DNA of 34,007 nucleotides from IMG/VR virus record IMGVR_UViG_3300046522_000170, positions 1 through 34,007 of that record; one strand, 5' to 3'. The first letter of the stretch is position 1. Every line of letters begins with the position of its first letter. Of this stretch, positions 20,711-29,202 are shown piece by piece. The translations under genes were made by a program, and so were the position numbers. The stretch comes from a virus. The notes beneath the pieces were generated by a model that saw only the letters and a program-made list of their open reading frames with translations, was not told where the DNA came from and ran no database searches.

Positions 20711-22728
20711 TGGCCGATAAGAAGCGAGATGGGCTGGAGCTGATGCTGCAGCGCAGGGATCTTGCGTCCGACGGTTGCCGGGACCTGTACGACCAGGCCA
20801 GTGACGACGTGAAGTTCGTGACCGTGCCCGGCGCCCAGTGGGACCAGAAGCTGAAGGCCCGCCGCGGCGACCGCCCGACCTACGAGTTCCCGAAGCTCGG
20901 CCCGCACTGCCGGCAGGTCGTGAACGAGATGCGCCAGGGCCGGCCGCAGGGCAAGGTGCGCGGCACGGAGGAGGGCGATAAGGGCCTGGCCGAGATCATG
21001 CAGGGCATGTGCCGCAACATCGAGTCGGTGAGCAATGCCGACCAGGCGTATGACATCGCCTACGACTTCGCGGTGAAGGGTGGTGTGGGCTATTGGCGCA
21101 TCTGCACCGACTACGCCAATCAGGACGATTTCGAGCAGGACATCTACATCAAGCCGATTCGGAACCCGTTCTCGGTAAAGCCAGACCCGGCTGCCATCGA
21201 GATTGACCGTTCTGACATGGAGTTCTGCTTCGTTGAGGAGCTGGTGTCGAAATCCGAGTTCGAGCGCCGGTGGCCGGATGCGAGCGTCAGCGACTGGGAA
21301 GACGACAGCAACTGCACAGACTGGCGCGAGAAGGGCCAGGTCCGCATCGCGGAATACTTCTACAAGGAGCCCAAGAAGGTCGAAATCTGGGCCCTTTCGA
21401 CCGGCGAGGTGGTATCGGTCGAGGAGCTGGAGGGCCGCTTCAAGCAGGCTGGCGTCGACATCAGCGAGATTGGGCTGGAGGACGCGCTGGCGCAGCAGGG
21501 CGTGACCGTGGAGAAGCGCCGCGAGGTGCAGTCGCACGTCGTCATGTCGCGCCTGACCAATGGGCACGAATGGCTGGAGCCGGCTCACGAATTCCCGTCG
21601 AAGTTCATTCCGGTGGTTCCGGTCTACGGGAACATCACCACGATCGACGGCCAGGACTACTGGTTCGGCATGGTCCGCCAGAGCAAGGACCAGCAGCGCC
21701 TGCACAATGTGCACCGCACTGCTGCCATTGAGGCGGTGGCGAAGTCTCCGAAGGCCCCGTTCATCGTCAAAATGAGCTGGATCAAGGGCCTTGAGCGGTT
21801 CTGGAAGAACGCCAACGCGGAGGACTACCCCTACCTCCCGGTGAACGATGAGGCGAATGGGATCCCGGTACGTGCTCAACAGGCAGAAATTCCCGCCGCG
21901 CTGCTGCAGCTGGGTGCCCTCGATAACGAGGACATCAAGGCCGGCACCGGCATGTACAACCCCAGCCTGGGCGCTCAATCCAACGAAACGAGCGGCCGGG
22001 CGATTCTGGCCAGGAGCCAGCAGGGCGCCACCGCAACCTTCAACTACATCGACAACCTGGGCTACGCGATTCGCCACACCTACCGGATCCTGGGCGACAT
22101 GATCCCGCGCGTGTACGACACGCCGCGCGCGGTGCGCGTACTCGGACCAGATGGCGGCGAGAAGTGGAAGAAGCTGTACCAGGAGGTCACCGACCCGGCT
22201 ACCGGCCAGAAGGTCGTGCTGAACGACATCAGCAAGGGCAAGTACGACTACACCGTTACGGTGGGGCCGAGCTTCGCCACGCAGCGCATGGAGGCCGTGG
22301 ACGCCTTTACCAGCATGCTTGGCCAGATGGGGCCGGGATTGCCGCCGGCAATCGCCGCGCTCATGTCCTACAGCGCCATCAAGAACATGGATCTCCCGGG
22401 TTCGGAGGAGGTCGACGCCGCATTCCGCAAGCTGCTGGTCGCGCAGGGCGCGCTGCCGCCGAAGGAGGGCGAGGAAGCTCCGCAGCCGCAGCAGCCTGAC
22501 CCGAAGGCCATGGCGGACGCGAAGAAGTCCGATGCCGATGCCGAGAAGTCCGCTGCCCAGGCCCAGCTCTACCAGGCACAGACCCTGTCGCAGAACATCG
22601 AAAACGCCACAGGAATGGCGTTGCTGAGCGCGAGTGCGGCACCACCCCAATTTCCGGCAATGCCGGTCGATCAGCCGCCACAGGGCGGCTTTTTTGTATC
22701 CGAAACCCCAGGCGGATTCCCGACCTGA
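20710..22728 (+). CDS. P22-like portal protein
   Basis: A 672-residue portal, the dodecameric ring through which DNA enters and leaves the head. Typical P22-portal stretches include KLGPHCRQVVNEMRQGRPQG, IAYDFAVKGGVGYWRI and SNETSGRAILARSQQGATAT. A Gln/Ala-rich helical region near the C-terminus (AEKSAAQAQLYQAQTLSQNI) may form the barrel. The last 18 codons pass through a strong terminator hairpin and read PPQGGFFVSETPGGFPT. The start is TGATG on the TerL stop. Confidence 0.95.
   Translation: MADKKRDGLELMLQRRDLASDGCRDLYDQASDDVKFVTVPGAQWDQKLKARRGDRPTYEFPKLGPHCRQVVNEMRQGRPQGKVRGTEEGDKGLAEIMQGMCRNIESVSNADQAYDIAYDFAVKGGVGYWRICTDYANQDDFEQDIYIKPIRNPFSVKPDPAAIEIDRSDMEFCFVEELVSKSEFERRWPDASVSDWEDDSNCTDWREKGQVRIAEYFYKEPKKVEIWALSTGEVVSVEELEGRFKQAGVDISEIGLEDALAQQGVTVEKRREVQSHVVMSRLTNGHEWLEPAHEFPSKFIPVVPVYGNITTIDGQDYWFGMVRQSKDQQRLHNVHRTAAIEAVAKSPKAPFIVKMSWIKGLERFWKNANAEDYPYLPVNDEANGIPVRAQQAEIPAALLQLGALDNEDIKAGTGMYNPSLGAQSNETSGRAILARSQQGATATFNYIDNLGYAIRHTYRILGDMIPRVYDTPRAVRVLGPDGGEKWKKLYQEVTDPATGQKVVLNDISKGKYDYTVTVGPSFATQRMEAVDAFTSMLGQMGPGLPPAIAALMSYSAIKNMDLPGSEEVDAAFRKLLVAQGALPPKEGEEAPQPQQPDPKAMADAKKSDADAEKSAAQAQLYQAQTLSQNIENATGMALLSASAAPPQFPAMPVDQPPQGGFFVSETPGGFPT
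22673..22695 (+). terminator. Intrinsic terminator inside the 3' end of the portal gene
   Basis: Perfect stem AGCCGCC / GGCGGCT (22673-22679 and 22684-22690), loop ACAG, followed at once by a run of T. It lies 33 bases before the portal stop codon. Scaffold, coat and all tail genes lie downstream, so most late transcripts must read through it, which fits an antiterminated polymerase. Confidence 0.85.
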
Positions 22729-22767
22729 CCGCATCGGCCCGGACTGGCCGAAACCCGAGAGGACGTC

Positions 22768-23631
22768 ATGAGCACTGAAGGAAACGCCCTGGACCAGGGC
22801 GGCGGCGAAGCGCTGCCTGCAACCCCGCCCCGCAACGACGCTGAAGCCGCTGTCATCGAGCAGACGGCCACGCAGGAAACCGACCAGGCCAAGGAGGCCG
22901 AGGCGAAGAAGGCGGAGGAGGAGGCCGCAAAGCGCAAGAACCGCACCAGCCAGTACATCGACCGGCTGAAGGGTGACGCCGACACGGCGCGCCGCGAAAA
23001 CGCCGAGCTGCGCAAGCGACTCGACGCGATCGAAACCCGCTTCCCGAAACAGGAAGCCAAGCCGCCCACTTTCGAAGGTGCGAACTTCGACCCCGAAGAG
23101 CTGGCCCGCCAGACGGCCCGCTACGAGCTCGAACAAGCCCGGAAGACGTGGGACGAGCAGCAGAAATCCGAGGCTGCAGCCCGCTCGGAACAGGAAAAGG
23201 TGATGGCCTACCAGGGCCGCGCCCAGCAGTTCGCGGTGTCGAACCCCGACTTCGAGGAAGTCGTCGGCTCGATCCCGGTGCAACTCCTGCCCGCAGAGCT
23301 GCAGAAGGCGATCATGGCCCACGAGAAGGGGCCGGAAATTGCCTACAAGCTCGCCCAGAACGAGGACGAGCTGTTCCAACTGGCCTCCACCCGGCCGGAC
23401 CTGATCGAGCTGGCACTGACCCGCTACGCATCGCGCCTGGAAGCAGCGCCCGCGACCGCCGAGCCCCCGCTGGCTCCGGTCCTTGCTCCGACCCAACCGC
23501 AGAAACCCATCTCGCAGGCTCCCGCCCCCGCGCCGCGCGTCGGCGGTCGTTCTCCCGTGGAAACCCCGCCGGAGAAGCTGACCGATGACGAGTGGTACGC
23601 GAAGGACCGTGAGCTGCGCCGCAAACGCTGA
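22768..23631 (+). CDS. Scaffolding protein
   Basis: A 287-residue, highly charged, mostly helical protein. The N-terminal half is Glu/Lys/Ala-rich and coiled (EAEAKKAEEEAAKRKNRTSQ). The middle is helical (YELEQARKTWDEQQKSEAAA). A Pro/Ala-rich linker follows, and a short basic C-terminus (DDEWYAKDRELRRKR) is of the kind that binds coat subunits in P22 gp8. Position between portal and coat is that of P22 gene 8. GAGAGGA precedes the ATG. Confidence 0.88.
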   Translation: MSTEGNALDQGGGEALPATPPRNDAEAAVIEQTATQETDQAKEAEAKKAEEEAAKRKNRTSQYIDRLKGDADTARRENAELRKRLDAIETRFPKQEAKPPTFEGANFDPEELARQTARYELEQARKTWDEQQKSEAAARSEQEKVMAYQGRAQQFAVSNPDFEEVVGSIPVQLLPAELQKAIMAHEKGPEIAYKLAQNEDELFQLASTRPDLIELALTRYASRLEAAPATAEPPLAPVLAPTQPQKPISQAPAPAPRVGGRSPVETPPEKLTDDEWYAKDRELRRKR

Positions 23632-23649
23632 TTACCAGGAGTTACTCAC

Positions 23650-24858
23650 ATGGCAAACGTAGGCCAGGCACTCACCCACCAGATGATCGCCCGCGAGGCG
23701 GCCAAGATGCTGGTCGAGGAAAACCCCGTCGTCGCCAACATCAACACCAACCGATCGGTGGAGTTCGGCGAAGAAGTCGTGGGTTATGGCAAGGGCGACA
23801 CCGTCCGCGTCATGATCCCGCCCACCCCGGTCGTGTACGACGGCGCCGTGTTCGCCGGCGGCAGCCCGACCGCCCCGGCCGTCAAGGAAACCTCGGTCGA
23901 TCTGACCCTGGACACCCAGAAGCACGTCGGCCTGACCTTCGGCGCGAAGGAAAAGAAGCTCGAGCTGACCGACTTCAGGAAGCGCTTCCTGCGTCCGGCG
24001 ATGAACGCGCTCAGCGCCAAGGTCAACGCGGACCTGCTGAACCGCATGCGTTACCAGACCGCCAACGTCGTCGGCACCTGGGGCACCATCCCGGCGACCC
24101 GCACCCCGTACCGCCAGGCAGCCTCCACGCTGAACCGCTTCCTGGCACCGGCGGAGGATCGCAGCATCCACTTCTCGTCCGACGCGAACATCGCGCTGGC
24201 CGAGGCGAATGCGACGCTGTTCCACACCTCGGAAGAGCTGCGCGCGGAGTTCAGCAAGAACGCCGTGGGCATGTTCGCCGGTCTGGAGTTCTACGAGCAG
24301 CAGGGCCTGTCGGTGCAGACCAACGGCGCCGGCACCGGCTATGTGGTCAACGCTGCCGGCCAGACCGGCTCCAGCCTGGCGGTCATCACCGGCACGGGCA
24401 TTCTGACCCGGGGCACGGTGTTCACCATCGCTGGCGTCAACGCGGTGCACCCGATCACCGGAGCGGACCAGGGCGTTCTGCGCCAGTTCGTGGTCACGGC
24501 CGATTACGCCGGCGGCGCGGGCAATGTGCAGATCTACCCGGCGATCATCCCGACCTCGGCCACCGTGATCGGCACCGTGACCGCTTCGCCGGCCGCGTCC
24601 GCCGCCATCACCGTGTTCGGCACGGCCAGCCAGGCCAAGCGCCAGGGCATCGCGTTCCACAAGGACGCCTTCGCTGCCGCCTTCGCCCCGCTGCCGGTGC
24701 TCGCTTCGTGCGAGGGCTACACGGCCACCATCGGGAAGGTCAGCGTCCGCGTGATGTCGTTCGGCGACGGCTACAACGACCGCGAGAACACCCGTATCGA
24801 CGTGCTCTACGGCGAAGTTGCTGTTCGCCCGGACCACTCGGTGCGCGTGACCGAGTAA
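23650..24858 (+). CDS. Major capsid protein (P22 coat-like)
   Basis: A 402-residue coat protein of the P22 gp5 type. The start (MANVGQALTHQMIAREAAKM) and EFGEEVVGYGKGDTVRVMIPP with VGLTFGAKEKKLELTDF fit that family. A variable middle (about 220-320, many TG, TGAG and ASPAAS runs) corresponds to the inserted domain of P22-like coats. It ends with SFGDGYNDRENTRIDVLYG, which is typical of the fold. GGAG precedes the ATG; a terminator follows 8 bases after the stop. Confidence 0.95.
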   Translation: MANVGQALTHQMIAREAAKMLVEENPVVANINTNRSVEFGEEVVGYGKGDTVRVMIPPTPVVYDGAVFAGGSPTAPAVKETSVDLTLDTQKHVGLTFGAKEKKLELTDFRKRFLRPAMNALSAKVNADLLNRMRYQTANVVGTWGTIPATRTPYRQAASTLNRFLAPAEDRSIHFSSDANIALAEANATLFHTSEELRAEFSKNAVGMFAGLEFYEQQGLSVQTNGAGTGYVVNAAGQTGSSLAVITGTGILTRGTVFTIAGVNAVHPITGADQGVLRQFVVTADYAGGAGNVQIYPAIIPTSATVIGTVTASPAASAAITVFGTASQAKRQGIAFHKDAFAAAFAPLPVLASCEGYTATIGKVSVRVMSFGDGYNDRENTRIDVLYGEVAVRPDHSVRVTE

Positions 24859-24866
24859 CGCCCATT

Positions 24867-24897
24867 GGGGCCGGCCGTCTGGTCGGCCCCTCTTTTT
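24867..24897 (+). terminator. Terminator after the coat gene
   Basis: Stem GGGGCCG / CGGCCCC with a small inner bulge and loop, followed by TCTTTTT. It lies just before the ribosome site of the next gene and would lower expression of the tail genes relative to coat. Confidence 0.85.
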
Positions 24898-24911
24898 CCC
24901 TGGAGCAACCC

Positions 24912-25160
24912 ATGGATTACCCCCGAATGATCTACCTCGGCGGCGATACGTCCGCCGAGTACCGCATCGTGGCGGACGCGGAAGAGCTGGCAGCCGCGGC
25001 GAAAGACGGCTTCCTGCCGCATGACCACAAGGGAGCCGCCCCGAAGAAAGCCGCAGCCGACCCGGAAGCCACTGCCGCGCCGGCAGACCCGGACGCTGAA
25101 GCGACCCCGGCTCCTGCCACGCAGAAGAACAAGGGCGGTCGCCCGAAGAAGGCCTCCTGA
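24912..25160 (+). CDS. Small protein after coat (82 aa)
   Basis: An 82-residue protein: an N-terminal folded part (MDYPRMIYLGGDTSAEYRIV, then ADAEELAAAAKDGF) and a long Pro/Ala/Lys tail that ends KNKGGRPKKAS, similar to an AT-hook. TGGAGC precedes the ATG. P22-like phages often carry a small gene here; a head-decoration or DNA-binding role is possible, but there is no direct evidence. Confidence 0.75.
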   Translation: MDYPRMIYLGGDTSAEYRIVADAEELAAAAKDGFLPHDHKGAAPKKAAADPEATAAPADPDAEATPAPATQKNKGGRPKKAS

Positions 25161-25161
25161 C

Positions 25162-25575
25162 ATGACGGCCGTTGCTCAGATCGTCCGTGACGCGCTGCAG
25201 ATCCTGCGCGTTGTCGATGCCAACGAGGCGCCGGAGGCAGAAGACGAGCAGGACGCTATCCGCTCGCTCAACCTGATGATGCGCGCCCTCGAGGCTGACA
25301 GCCTGAGCCTCGGCTGGTCCGATGTTTCCACCGGCGCAGACGAGATCCCGATTCCGCCCGAGAACGAGGAGGCGGTGACCTACAACCTGGCCAAGCGGCT
25401 TCGCGGCCGCTACGGCGTGGCCATGGATGAGGATTCCCTGGAGATCGCCCGGCAGGGCATGGCCTCCCTATCCGCCCAGGTGGCCACCGCCGATTACGCG
25501 CGCCTCGAATACCCGGACCTTCCGGCCGGGCAGGGCCAGCGTGTCGGCTCCTGGCGTGACGGGTTCTCGAACTGA
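25162..25575 (+). CDS. P22 gp4-like tail accessory (head-completion) protein
   Basis: A 137-residue helical protein. AVAQIVRDALQILRVVDANE, DAIRSLNLMMRALEADSLSL and EAVTYNLAKRLRGRYGVAMD are the pattern of the gp4 family, which binds under the portal after packaging and extends the tail. Position between coat and gp10-like gene is that of P22 gene 4. The ATG at 25162 follows the preceding stop by one base; it ends on a TGATG overlap. Confidence 0.88.
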   Translation: MTAVAQIVRDALQILRVVDANEAPEAEDEQDAIRSLNLMMRALEADSLSLGWSDVSTGADEIPIPPENEEAVTYNLAKRLRGRYGVAMDEDSLEIARQGMASLSAQVATADYARLEYPDLPAGQGQRVGSWRDGFSN

Positions 25576-27974
25576 TGCGCGCCCAGCCCGTTGACCTGAT
25601 CGGCGGCTTCTACACCGACGACGCGCTGCCATGGGCGCGGCAGGACACGGTGAACTGGCTGCCTGTGGCGGCGGAAGTGGCCGGCACTCTCACGGTGAAG
25701 TACCTCAAGACGCCGCCGGGTCTGAAGCCGTATCAGAACGTCGGCACCGGGCCGATTCGCGGTGTGCACGACATGGAGGGCGTGCAGTTCGTCGTGTCCG
25801 GGCGCTACCTGTACCGGATCTCGCCGGCGGGTGTCGGCATCCAGGTCGGGGTGATCCCGGGCGTCGGCCGCGTCAGCATGAACCACAACCAGTTCAAGAC
25901 CGGGTATCAGCTACTGGTCGAAAACGGGCTGGGTGGCGGCGGGTACGTCTACGACTCCACCACGCAGCTGATGTCGCGCATCACCGACCCTGGCTATCCG
26001 GGGTCGATCTCGTCGGACTACCTGGACTCCTATTTCCTGGGTGTCGAGCCGAAGGGCCGGTTCTGGTTCCACTCCAACCTGGCCGATGCGACCGACTTCA
26101 ACACGCTGGACCGCTACGAGTCGGAGGCTTCGCCTGACCGCATTGTCGGCCTGGCCGTGAGCCAGTTCGAAGTGGTGGTGTTCAACCAGCGCACGATCGA
26201 GTTCTTCTACAACAGCGGCGCTCAAACCGGCACGTTCCAGAACCGCCGGCAGACCATCACCCGCGGCTGCGCTTCCCGGCACACCATCGCCAAGCTGGAT
26301 AACACCCTGTTCTGGCTCGGTGACGACGGCATCGTGTACCGCATGGCGGGCTACTCGGCCCAACCGGTGTCCACCGGACCCATGCACCGCGCCTTTGCTG
26401 GCCTGAACTGGGCCGAGGCATCGGCCTTCGTGTGGGAGGACGAGGGGTTCAAGGTCTACTACCTGACCTTCCCCGACGGGCGCACCTGGGGCTACGACGT
26501 GGTGTCGGGCCTGTGGACCCGCCGCGAGTCGTACGGCCTGGACCGCTGGCGCGTCGCCAACACGGTGAAGTGGGCCAGCAAGTGGTATGCCGGCGACTAC
26601 CGCGGCGGCCAGCTCTGGGAGCTGAACTGGGATTACGTCCTGGAGGGCGACCAGGAGTTCGTCTCCACGCGCATCTCGCCGGTCATGTCCGACAACCAGT
26701 CGCGGCTGATCGTGAACTCGGCCGAGCTGATCTTCGACACCGGCCAAGGCCCGCTCACCGAGCCGATCGCATTCCCGATCCAGCCTGATCCGCCCGCCAT
26801 TTCCGGTGATGCGCCCAATGGCATCACCGGGTTCCCCTACGGGCCGTATGCATACACCATCACCGCTGGAAGCAACCCGATCGTGTCCGTGAAGGTCGTC
26901 TCGGGCGCGCTCCCGGCAGGGATGGCCCTCAGCAATGCTGGGGTGCTCAGTGCCACCATGCTCACGGAGAACTCGGAAAGCACCTTCACGGTGCGGGTCA
27001 CCGATTCGGTCGGGATGTACGCCGACATCCAGGACAAGATCACGGTCCGAGTCGCAATCGTTGGCGACGTGTTCCAGGTGAACCTCTATACGGGCAATGG
27101 GGTCCAGCCCCGCGCTCTAACTACCTTGGACTTCAGTCGGGGCGGCTCGTACCTGGTGCGGCCGCGCGCAGTGGGTTGGTCACACATGATGTGGGCGAAT
27201 GCTCCTGGCCCTGCGAACATGAAATCCTTCGCCGGATCGGCCACGGAAGGCCCATCAATAAATCAGATCACAGCCAATGGTGTAACGATCAATACGGCAC
27301 TCCTGAACACCCTTGGGACCAACTATTTCGGATACTCGTTCGCCAACTTCGCGAAATTCGCCAAGACGGTCACCTGGGTCGGCGACGGGAACACAACAAA
27401 GGACATTGCGCACGGGCTTGGCATCGTGCCCGGAGCGATCCTTGTCATTCATCCGGCGAACGCCAACTACATCGACATGTACCACAGGAGCCTGGGGCCG
27501 ACTCAGTACCTTCCGATGAACAGCGGGAACACGCTGACAACGACCCCGACTGCGTGGGGCGACACCGCACCCAATGCGACTACGTTCCGCGTAGGGAGCC
27601 GGTACAACGCCACATCAGTCGTTTACACCGCGCTTGTTCTTGCGCATGACGACACTGCAACAGGGATGATTCAGTGCGGCAGCTACGTTGGAAATGGGGC
27701 GGCGGCGGGCCCGGCTGTTTCTCTCGGCTGGCAACCGCAGATGCTGCTGGTCAAGGCAATTACCGGCGGAGCCACCCAATTCATGACTGACACTACGCGA
27801 AGCCCTGGGTTCACGGGGAACGATGAGCTCGCGTACATTTCGGTAAGCAACAACGTAAGCAACAATTTCAACCTGTATGAACTCATCCCAGGCGGGTTCC
27901 GCCCTGGCAGCACCTTCAGCGAGTCCAATGCCAATGGCGCAACCCATATCTACATTGCGGTGAGGGCGCCCTGA
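25575..27974 (+). CDS. gp10-like tail protein fused to Ig-like and DUF7483-like modules
   Basis: 799 residues; P22 gp10 is 472. Residues 1-395 are gp10-like (beta-propeller tail protein that plugs packaged DNA): LPVAAEVAGTLTVKYLKTPP, GRFWFHSNLADATDFNTLDR, FWLGDDGIVYRMAGYSAQPV. At about 390 (NSAELIFDTGQGPL), where gp10 should go on to its last ~70 residues, a putative-Ig domain starts (PPAISGDAPNG... VSGALPAGMALSNAG, about 404-490). A ~300-residue module follows (VTWVGDGNTTKDIAHGLGIV; IQCGSYVGNGAAAGPAVSLG; ending THIYIAVRAP) that I recall as the DUF7483 fold of phage structural proteins. Codon use over 27060-27970 is visibly less GC-biased. The missing gp10 end appears in the next gene. Confidence 0.85.
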   Translation: MRAQPVDLIGGFYTDDALPWARQDTVNWLPVAAEVAGTLTVKYLKTPPGLKPYQNVGTGPIRGVHDMEGVQFVVSGRYLYRISPAGVGIQVGVIPGVGRVSMNHNQFKTGYQLLVENGLGGGGYVYDSTTQLMSRITDPGYPGSISSDYLDSYFLGVEPKGRFWFHSNLADATDFNTLDRYESEASPDRIVGLAVSQFEVVVFNQRTIEFFYNSGAQTGTFQNRRQTITRGCASRHTIAKLDNTLFWLGDDGIVYRMAGYSAQPVSTGPMHRAFAGLNWAEASAFVWEDEGFKVYYLTFPDGRTWGYDVVSGLWTRRESYGLDRWRVANTVKWASKWYAGDYRGGQLWELNWDYVLEGDQEFVSTRISPVMSDNQSRLIVNSAELIFDTGQGPLTEPIAFPIQPDPPAISGDAPNGITGFPYGPYAYTITAGSNPIVSVKVVSGALPAGMALSNAGVLSATMLTENSESTFTVRVTDSVGMYADIQDKITVRVAIVGDVFQVNLYTGNGVQPRALTTLDFSRGGSYLVRPRAVGWSHMMWANAPGPANMKSFAGSATEGPSINQITANGVTINTALLNTLGTNYFGYSFANFAKFAKTVTWVGDGNTTKDIAHGLGIVPGAILVIHPANANYIDMYHRSLGPTQYLPMNSGNTLTTTPTAWGDTAPNATTFRVGSRYNATSVVYTALVLAHDDTATGMIQCGSYVGNGAAAGPAVSLGWQPQMLLVKAITGGATQFMTDTTRSPGFTGNDELAYISVSNNVSNNFNLYELIPGGFRPGSTFSESNANGATHIYIAVRAP

Positions 27975-28201
27975 TGGCCGACACCGACCACTACGCCTTC
28001 ATCGACTACAGCAAGGACGGCGGGCGCAACTGGTGCAACCGCAAGCAGCGCTCCATCGGCAAGGTGGGGCAGTACGAGCAACGGATCAAGCTGATGCGCA
28101 TGGGCACCGGCCGCACCTGGATCTTCCGCATTTCCGTCTCCTCGGCCCGGAAGCGCGACCTGCTCGGCGCCGTGGTGTCGGTAGAGCCGACGGAGGGCTG
28201 A
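27974..28201 (+). CDS. Detached C-terminal segment of the gp10-like tail protein (75 aa)
   Basis: A 75-residue protein beginning on a TGATG overlap. HYAFIDYSKDGGRNWCNRKQ, then GQYEQRIKLMRMGTGRTWIF, can be aligned by eye with the last ~68 residues of P22 gp10 as I remember it, which has a strand with TTDG, then YDKRVLWKRVGRIR. In gp10 that part follows directly on the segment matching residue ~390 of the upstream protein. The simplest reading is that a module entered the gp10 gene and the displaced end is now translated separately and joins the fold in trans. That it is a coding gene is likely; the trans-assembly is inference. Confidence 0.75.
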   Translation: MADTDHYAFIDYSKDGGRNWCNRKQRSIGKVGQYEQRIKLMRMGTGRTWIFRISVSSARKRDLLGAVVSVEPTEG

Positions 28202-28752
28202 TGTCTCCCATCATCGTTGACGATGCAATCCCGGATGCGCAGGCAGTCCGGGAGGCGGGCCTGCGCGCCCAGTACGTGGATTGGCCCGCCCACGACGGCG
28301 AGGTCTACAAGCGCGTGTGCCTGGAGCCTGTGCCGGGCCTGCAGGAGGCTATTGAGGCGCGCTTGGGCCCGGTCGAGATGCTGGGCATGGGCTACCGGCT
28401 CAACTTCAACGGCGAGCTGCCCAATGCAGCCATCCATTCGGACATGGGCTGGGGCACGCACGCCGCGGTGCTGTACCTGAGCGAGGGCGAGGGCGGAACC
28501 GCCTTCTGGAAGCACTTGGCCACCGGCGCGCACCGGATCGACCCGGGCGACATGGAGCTGTTCGAGCAGATCAAGGACGACTGGGACGCCGCCGATCGCT
28601 GGGAGCAGATCGCCCTGGCCGAGATGAAGCTCGGCCGCCTGCTGATCTACGAATCGGCGCTGTTCCACAGCCGCTGGCCGTTCAAAGCCTTCGGCACCGA
28701 CTACGACACCGGCCGCCTGATCGCGGTTGCCTTCTTCACGCCGAGGGGCTGA
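28201..28752 (+). CDS. Fe(II)/2-oxoglutarate oxygenase-like protein (DUF6445-like)
   Basis: A 183-residue protein with the residues of an Fe(II)/2OG dioxygenase: H79-x-D81 (IHSDMGWGTHAAVLYLSEGE), a distal His156 (FHSRWPFKAF) and Arg172 (GRLIAVAFFTP) for 2-oxoglutarate. It would hydroxylate or oxidise a protein or nucleic-acid target. I recall the DUF6445 family as similar. It is overlapped by TGATG at both ends, between the gp10 fragment and an acetyltransferase, within the virion operon. No such gene is present in P22. Confidence 0.78.
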   Translation: MSPIIVDDAIPDAQAVREAGLRAQYVDWPAHDGEVYKRVCLEPVPGLQEAIEARLGPVEMLGMGYRLNFNGELPNAAIHSDMGWGTHAAVLYLSEGEGGTAFWKHLATGAHRIDPGDMELFEQIKDDWDAADRWEQIALAEMKLGRLLIYESALFHSRWPFKAFGTDYDTGRLIAVAFFTPRG

Positions 28753-29201
28753 TGACCACCATTCGCAAAGGAACTCTGGCCGACGTGCCGGAGATCGTCC
28801 GCATGTCCGCAGCTTTCTACCCGACCACGCACTACGCGCAGTGGTGCGACATGGACGAGGACACGGTGGCTGATCTGGCCACGAACCTCATCGAGAACCA
28901 CATCTTCCTGGTCGCCGAGAACGAGGGGCGGCTGGTGGGGATGGTCGGCATCTTCCTGGCGCCGTTCCTGTTCAACCGCCACGCCTGTTTCGGCGTAGAG
29001 GTCGTGTGGTGGGTCGACCCGGCCGCGCGCGGCTCGCACGTCGCCGCATCCCTGCTGCAGGCCATTGAGCAGCCCGCGCGCGATGCCGGCGCCGACCGCA
29101 TCCAGATGGTCCACATGCCCAACAGCCCGCCGCAGGCAGCTGCTCTCTACGAGCGCCTGGGCTATTCCCGCTCCGAAGTGAGCTACACCAAGGACATCTG
29201 A
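28752..29201 (+). CDS. GNAT-family N-acetyltransferase
   Basis: A 149-residue GNAT protein. Visible are the N-terminal TIRKGTLADVPEIVRM, FLVAENEGRLVGMVGIFLAP (strands 2-4), VEVVWWVDPAARGSHVAASL with the acetyl-CoA pyrophosphate loop in a degenerate RGSHVA form, and the end ALYERLGYSRSEV. It should transfer acetyl groups to an amine. Substrate unknown; it may act on a virion or host protein. Translationally coupled to the oxygenase (TGATG). Confidence 0.88.
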   Translation: MTTIRKGTLADVPEIVRMSAAFYPTTHYAQWCDMDEDTVADLATNLIENHIFLVAENEGRLVGMVGIFLAPFLFNRHACFGVEVVWWVDPAARGSHVAASLLQAIEQPARDAGADRIQMVHMPNSPPQAAALYERLGYSRSEVSYTKDI

Positions 29202-29202
29202 C

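Noticed and set aside
20704-23496. A 930-codon open frame on the minus strand opposite portal and scaffold
   Set aside because: It mirrors clearly recognised plus-strand portal and scaffold genes, is extremely Leu/Arg/Val/His-rich and lacks any domain. Long antisense frames are common in GC-rich DNA.
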